Shown here: in pieces, positions 57,400-64,000 of the stretch | How the letters are laid out: each line of letters opens with the position of its first letter | How positions within the stretch are numbered: position 1 is the stretch's first letter | Assembly: GCF_000764305.2 (NCBI RefSeq) | Contig: NW_025937347.1 | Location: forward strand, 248,001-312,000 | Origin: Hyalella azteca | Taxonomy: Eukaryota; Arthropoda; Malacostraca; Amphipoda; Hyalellidae | Direction: 5' to 3' | DNA length: 64,000 nucleotides | Position numbers and translations under genes: made by a program | Notes under the pieces: generated by a model | Databases searched by the model: none | Told to the model about the DNA's origin: nothing | The model's input: the letters and a program-made list of their open reading frames with translations, nothing else

Positions 57400-58440
57400 A
57401 CACTCATACTATACCTGCCATACAAATAACAAGTTCGCAAAAAACCCACTCATCAATAAACAACATCTTCACCATCAGTACCGAAAATGCCATCAAAGAC
57501 CATTATCACACTCAATGCACGAGCACTTCTCAAAAAGCCTGAACTGCGACAACAACCACAGCCCACCCTCTACAAAGTGCCCATATCGGTAAACGAGCAA
57601 CAGCGGCCATGCAGAAATCAAAACAATCCTTTTAACAACATAAAGCCAAGCCAGCTTATATTATTTTTGCACGGACTTCCGTATGGCCAATAAAGCATAT
57701 AAGAGCACGATGATACCTATATATAAGCCCGTATTATCATAAATACACTGGGAACGAAAACTTGATGAACATGCAAACAACAGATAAAACCTAGAACAAT
57801 TGAAAATGAAGACCACGAGACAAAAGCTTAAATAATTTTCATCATCTGGTGAGAAAGTTCTGGTTCTGGTCCTGGCTGACGATTAAGTTTCACATCAAAT
57901 GATTTTTACTCAAAAATAACAGAAAAATCTTGTCCTAACAAATCAGTAAATGAATCACTGCCTCACATTCAACATCTAAAACGCACATATAATGCTCCTT
58001 CTTTGTTAAATCCTCACTCAAACACTTCCGAGTCCTGCCACCTGCCACTACACACTCAATCCAGAACAGCAATATCCAAATAATACAATTCTAGAACAAG
58101 GCATTGTGTTGTATACCAAATACGCACATGTCCGCCTACCCACACTCGCCAACATTAAACGAACAATGAGACTTCCACACCACTTTCTCAGTCCAGCATT
58201 AACAACTACAGCAAGTCACAGTACACGGTCCATCAACTCATCATATGACGCTCATCAACTCAATGCGCTCTACAACAAACTCACCCCACATTCAAGTATC
58301 TTGATAATATACAACGCTTATTTAAAAGCTACACACACTTTTCTATTCCAAACTAATAACCAGTCTGTGCAGCCTCACATAACCTGCATTACTAAAAAAC
58401 GAATGCCCATATGGCAAAAAACAAATAATAATAGTGATTG
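57400..58440. other. Region of strong C-over-G strand bias
   Basis: On plus, C exceeds G by about two- to threefold line after line, and A is common. Low T and G make stops rare, which explains the plus frames at 57487-57693 (68 codons) and 58106-58441 (111 codons). Their translations are rich in Thr, Asn, His and Gln with no recognised domain. The bias could mark a transcribed region or an old A/C-rich retroelement. Confidence 0.5.
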
Positions 58441-60499
58441 AAAGGAAAGAAGGTTGAAAACTTGATCAACTAAATCCATTTATCCACATTTTAGCGCATA
58501 TTTATGGGTGCGAATTACTAACCACTTATCTACCACCATCATCACTCATCATAACAATCGTCATCCTCACCATCATCATCACCACTAATCATAAATTATT
58601 AAAAACAGCTTTCAATGAAAAAAGCACCTCCGACAAGGGAGTGCACACAGTAGTTATATATAGTTTTAATATAAATAATAAATCCCAAAATTATTAATAT
58701 TTTGCTCTTGCGCTCAGACTCACCAAACCTTTTTCTATTGCCCATGCATCCTCACTTCCCTACTGATGCTAGTTAAACCCCATTCAACTATCAACAACTT
58801 TATTATTCGCCTAGCGTCTTTTTTCATGCTTTTCCTACTACAAATTGCAAACAAATAAATAACATTGTTGAGGACCACCAGGTTCGCATGAACTGTTGTC
58901 ATAAATAAAAGTCTTTTCAGGTCAATATATACTTGAATCTAACACCACAACACAGATATAAAATTGGGCAAGGTTACAAAGTACGCGGACACAATCTGGA
59001 ACAAGACATACACAGGCAAAATAGCAGCATCCTTTCCGTCCGCTCTCTAAAATACGAATGAATCGGTTCGTACGACACCAGTCAGCAAAGCTACTATTCT
59101 TCTAAAACAATCTTACAACTTTTACATCCTAATTAAAATACATCGTTTTCCTACATACCATACATCAAGATAATACACATTATTGATCCTTAATAATTAA
59201 CCTAGCCCTCTACAACATACAGAAGCGCCTTTTTGATCCAGACGCATCCTAGGAGCATAGTTTTTCCTGTTTTTAATACTACTATTTGGTAAATAAATTG
59301 AATCACTGAGAATTAGCCGTTAATGATTTTTAGCAGTGCAGCAACCATCGTCATCATGAATTTAAGAGCACCGAGAAATTTTCTGTGAATGTAGCCTGAT
59401 ATCACAGAGCTGAATGGGGGTTGGTTGGGGTGAGCAACTGTCGATGTCCTCATTACGGCTTTAGCCCATTGACTTGCTGGCATTAATTAGAGGGCTGCTA
59501 ACAATGGTTTCTGGCTGTCAAGCTCTGCCTTCGATAAACGAGCTTACCAAAGGTTTGTGCAGCCAGTACTGAGACACGGTCTTATTCAAGCCTGCAACAG
59601 AGAGCTTACTTGTTTTCCACTATAAACCTCTACTGCAGAGTGTAAATATTTCCTATTGAATCAATGTTAAATTTTGTCATATGTCAGAATTTGGCTCATT
59701 GAGTCATTGTTCAAAGTGTTATTTGATTCAATATTTGGGAAAACAGTAAATTTCACTTCACTATTATTACACTGAATCGTATAATAATAGAATCTTGACC
59801 TAAGGTATTTTGTAGCCATAAAATTCCACTGATTAACTGGCCTATTAAATTCCACTATTTGCACAAAAAGAGTAAAAAAATCTCACGTCCCGATTATATT
59901 TTGCCTTTTTTGTTGATCATTTTTTTAATTATACCTTATTGATGTTAGACGTGAACGATTTCATGGAAAACCACTCGCTGTTCATTTTTTCCGATGTGAG
60001 GGCTCTGGTTTTTAGACTTAATCAAATTCCAGCAATAATTTTCGCTTAAGTGGCGCGAAATATGAAAGTTTTTCTTCGGTACCTAGACTCAGTATTTGAC
60101 TTATTTTCCGTATTGGTCTCGTCTCAGTTTCATACATTGTAGGTGCTGGCTGGAGAATAGGTGGTAATCAATTCGTCTGCTATCGTATTAACAGTATAAT
60201 TCACCCTTTTACCATTAATTAATAAAATATCGGCGGAAGAGTACTTTCTTTTAATGAATGGGCAATTTAATGGCAACTCACTGAAGGTATGTGCATCCCT
60301 AAAAATTGTGAATTATTATGCAGTATTTCTTTTAATTCGTTGTGTACCCTTCTTGTGATATTTCAAGCATTTCATGTAAACACAGCACAATTAAAATATT
60401 ATAATAAATGAAATAATTCGCGCAAACTCGATGGAAACATTGTCATTTGAAAATCGAGGCTAAGATCGAGGCCGATATCAGAGTATGCATGCTGATTTG
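58441..60499. other. Unassigned stretch with an ATC-rich microsatellite
   Basis: Imperfect ATC repeats (ACCATCATCATC type) lie at about 58540-58600. The rest shows no gene. A GC-richer patch at 59390-59610 has ATTAATTAGAGGG and no coding frame. Confidence 0.45.
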
Positions 60500-60709
60500 C
60501 ATACCCCACACCATTCCTCACACCATACCACACACCATACCCCACACCATACCCAACAACATACCCCACACCATACCCCACACCATACCCCACACCATAC
60601 CCCACAACATACCCCACACCATACCCCACACCATACCCCACACCATACCCACACCATACCCCACACCATACCCCACACCATACCCCACACCATACCCACA
60701 CCATACGGC
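60500..60709 (+). repeat. 12-bp minisatellite, about 17 copies
   Basis: The unit is ATACCCCACACC, with occasional ACAAC and a one-base-shorter variant. Twelve is a multiple of three, so several frames stay open on both strands (Ile-Pro-His-Thr on plus, Gly-Val-Trp-Tyr/Cys on minus); none is a gene. Confidence 0.95.
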
Positions 60710-63700
60710 CAGTTTTATGACGCCACATAAAGCGCACCGTGCGCCGCGCGGCCGCTAAACTAAGAGCCTCCTAAGCCGCCGCCAGGTTATTTACTCCGCC
60801 CTGATAGATTCGCTGCTGCTACGCTAGATTTTCCCGGATATTCCACAAGATTCTTGTACGTTTTTTGCAGGTTTATCATTGAGTTTATGAAGTATCGGTG
60901 GTGTTAAGCACCGCTATTCGTGCTTGAATAAATAAGGAATACACAATAAAAAATTATAGTGAACAATATCCTGATTATAGAGACAAGCCCTTCCACTGAT
61001 TAACGTTTAGCATGTGATGTTTTAGATTTAAAGATTCTGAAGCTGCTAGAAAAATGAAGAAATGTAATATGTTTGGTTCACAAAACAATTCAATTGTGTT
61101 GGGAATAAATATTCTGATGAATGTTAATATTGTGATATAATATTGGTAATGAATATTTCTGTGTGTTTGGTTAATGAATATTCTTTCATACGATTGTAGA
61201 GAAAAATATAGTAAATATTTTAATATGAAATTTCTAAATGTGTTGACTTGAAGCTCCTCCTGATGAATACTCATTTTAAAGAAGAAAAATACGGTATTTT
61301 ATGATGAGATAATATCGCATAGGTTCATTAAAATCAAATAATTTATTACTTATTCGAAATTAACATTCAGAGTTGGCAACTTATTCGTCACTGCAGGGCT
61401 GCACAAACAGATGATGCATGCAATTGTTCGATTTAGTCGAGGACTTCCTGCGAAAAAAATTCATCCAGTAGCTAAAGAACTTAGCCTGTTAATCAAATCC
61501 GATTGAGGTGAAAAACAAAAATGTAATCCGTTGGCTCAGACGAATACTAGGTCACGATTCAATAACGTTGTAACGTCATGATAACGAGGTTATTAATCTT
61601 CAACATGCCAACGCGGAAAACTGATTATACACGTTATAGAAAACAGAATTTTTCATAAATTCAATTTCATTTGTGTTTAACTTCTTGAAAGTTTGTTGAA
61701 ATTCATTAGTTCAAGTTTTCTAATTTGTACACATTTTCCAAAGAATAAAGAAATTATAGAACCTTTTTTTTCCTACAGCAATATTGTATGTTTTTTTACT
61801 CGTCTCCGTCACATTCCAGGAAGTCAGATTCCCAGTTCTAGTAAAATGAATAATATTTGAAGGTTTACACACTCATGCGAAATAGTTATTGCGTCTATTT
61901 TTTATAGAATAATCATCTGAAAATTAAGACATGGATGTCTTTCTTTATCAAACTGAATAAAAATAAAAATTTCATTTCGAACAATTTCCTCGCCGTTTGG
62001 TAATAATGTTACTTGATATTTTTGCATGAAATTCTCTGTAGATCCGCATTCCGCGAGCAACTCTCTTCAAGCCGAGTATAAAATTTAAGTTTTTTTTCAA
62101 GTTACATCTGCCTTCTCAAATTTTTTCAGATATTCGATAATCAGAATATTCTGTGATATTAGAGGCTCTGTATTCTATTCTGAATTTCACAATCCGAAGT
62201 AAATTGAAAATGATTCTCACTTGAATACATTTCATGATTTTTCTAATCCTAGTATATTGAAAATTATTTTCTCTTCTTGATTTTTCTAATCCTATGTAGG
62301 CGAAACTTGCATAGCAGGAGTACGGACTTTCTGCGAGGAACTGAGTTACTCCAGTTGCACTAAAAAAAGTTTTCTAATCATCTAAAAAACAGGGAAAGTC
62401 AGAAAATGTTTCTCGTTTTATGATGCAGCCACCAAAGGTTCCCAGAGCCTCCCTATGATCCATGAAACCAAGCATCGCGCTTATTGGATTTGGCACAGAG
62501 ACGCACCTTCTTTTTTCCCGACGCAGAAACAATTTCGAAGCACTTGCTCAATTTCTGAGCTTCATTGCATTTCTGGGGAGTAGTTGGCGCGACGATTGCG
62601 GCCAGATTTAAATCGCGAATTTCAAATTTGTCATTTCTTTGCTACTCTCTTATAATACTGAACTTTAAGAACGTTCCGTTAAAATCTTCATGTCTTTATT
62701 TATATTGTATGTGCTTCAAGGACTCCTCCGTGCATTGGCTTTTGAGCCGCGTTGGTGGTAAATATACATTCCGGTGTTAATTTGACCTCTCTTAACTTAT
62801 TGATGCAGAATTAATCCAGAAGAGAATCAAAGATTTCATCATCAAAATAAAACCCATTTAGTAGTAATTAATGGATTCAGATACAACCTAGCATGTCGGA
62901 TGTTTTAGCTATATCGAAATTTACTCTCTCATCAATTATTTCAAAATCCCATGATTTTCAAAAACCAAAATCAATGTTGCACGTACATCGAGGCTTTTCA
63001 TCAAGTTTAGGAAGTATTCCGTCAGGATGCTATGTCGGAACGGATCCTCGGATCTTTTCTTCAATTTTTTTCAATGACAGCTCTCTCATACAACGAAATT
63101 TTTAGTCTTTGCACTAAAATTTCACGTTTTATTTCTCTTAAATTATTCACATCAGTTAACTCGCGTCGAAAGAAATCATCAGCAGAAACACAAATCATTT
63201 TATCAAATCCTTCGTAACATCTATTACGAATTGGCAACATCTATTACGAACATCTATTACGAATTTTCTCCAGCTGGCCAGGAACTAAATGTCAAGTTTT
63301 ATTAAAAATATTCAACATTCCACTTCACGAATATTATGCATCAAATTTCAAATTCTTTGAATTTAGCAGATATTTTAGCGCACCAGCAATAGTCATTATT
63401 AAAACGATGGAAAATAAAATCAGCCTCTGGTTTATCGCATCACTGAGCCACAGTTCTCTTCTTCCCTCAGTCTGGTAGCAAAGTCGTGTCCGGTTAATGG
63501 AGGCGGCTAAGGGGCTTCCAATCCATTAGCATGCGGTTATTTAGACCGTATAAAGCGCAGACTGACCCGGCTAGAGATGTTGCGGGCAGAAGCTCCCGGT
63601 TTACTGGCGACTGCGAGCGCAATCGAGAGAGCAAATCAGGCGGTATGGCTCACAAGCGTCTCAAGTTATAGCTCGCGATGGCCATTTCAGGAGACCTCAA

Positions 63701-64000
63701 GTCTCTGCAAGCAGATTACGTACAGAGGTGCGCACTGCAACGACTTCTGCCTGAGCTTTCTCATGAAACTAGCGAGCTTCTCAAGGGCCGGTATCCATAA
63801 GTGCAAAAATTTAAAAGGTCTCCCTTTTCCTTAATTTACTTTCCGAGCGTTTCGTTTTCGTTTCAATATCCGAGCGAAACTCGCGTTGTTTCAAAACACT
63901 AGAATTCGTGGGTACTAAGCAGATTATGTTAACGACTTCTTTATTAAAAGAAAAAACAATCTCTTTATTTCTATTTTCCTTTATATTCCTTTTACTGTTT
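60710..64000. other. Unassigned stretch, GC-richer near the right edge
   Basis: No gene is recognised from 60710 to 63400. From 63420 to 63840 the DNA is GC-richer, with several CpG, and is open on plus for 85 codons (63577-63834); the translation has no recognised domain. It could be regulatory DNA or the edge of something outside the window. Confidence 0.4.

Noticed and set aside
58106..58441. 111-codon plus frame
   Set aside because: It lies in a stretch poor in T and G where stops are rare; the translation has low-information composition and no known motif.
60399..60758. Gly-Val-Trp and Ile-Pro-His-Thr open frames of up to 112 codons on both strands
   Set aside because: They translate the 12-bp minisatellite.

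Overview
This window looks like gene-poor, AT-rich nuclear DNA from an animal, most likely an arthropod. It has no operons, no ribosome binding sites and no intact protein-coding gene. It carries decayed non-LTR retrotransposons, Penelope-like elements, tRNA-derived SINEs, Helentron-type short elements with a (GTCY)n core, and a TTAA-flanked DNA transposon. Three CCTAA units (the TTAGG telomere repeat of many arthropods) fit an arthropod but are too few to prove it. Almost all long open frames are explained by tandem repeats, base-composition bias or TE remnants. The window is therefore read as intergenic or intronic.

Layout. 1-2.6 kb: unassigned AT-rich DNA. 2.6-4.6 kb: a SINE whose Pol III A box is tandemly amplified, an inverted pair of 34-bp-unit arrays, and a 17-bp minisatellite. 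Two 38-bp Nextera mate-pair junction adapters sit inside this stretch, so the assembly there is chimeric. 4.6-13.2 kb: mostly unassigned, with one short Helentron-type element. 13.2-15.4 kb: an 18-bp minisatellite containing one N, a long perfect hairpin, and a minus-strand CR1-like LINE remnant. 16.4-20 kb: 29-bp and 26-bp minisatellites, two Helentron-type elements side by side, and a dispersed direct repeat. About 20.5 kb: a small CpG-dense island. 24.2-24.5 kb: the best candidate for a real exon, a 103-codon minus-strand open frame of unknown identity. 24.8-25.9 kb: a complete 1,090-bp TTAA transposon with a large foldback inside. 26.1-27 kb: a 16-bp minisatellite and ATT microsatellite. 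28.2-29.0 kb: a plus-strand LINE 3' remnant interrupted by a palindrome. 31.7-32.5 kb: a 40-bp perfect inverted repeat and a decayed tandem array. 38.3-44.1 kb: three Penelope-like remnants. 45.7-46.1 kb: a minus-strand SINE. 54.3-55.3 kb: two more Helentron-type elements. 57.4-58.4 kb: strong C-over-G strand bias. 60.5 kb: a 12-bp minisatellite.

There is no pathway here to reconstruct. What stands out is the density of tandem repeats (eight array families plus several two-copy duplications) and of small non-autonomous elements. No clearly new gene system was found. The strongest leads are the Helentron-type family, the SINE with amplified A boxes, the TTAA element with its foldback core, and the orphan minus-strand open frame near 24.3 kb.
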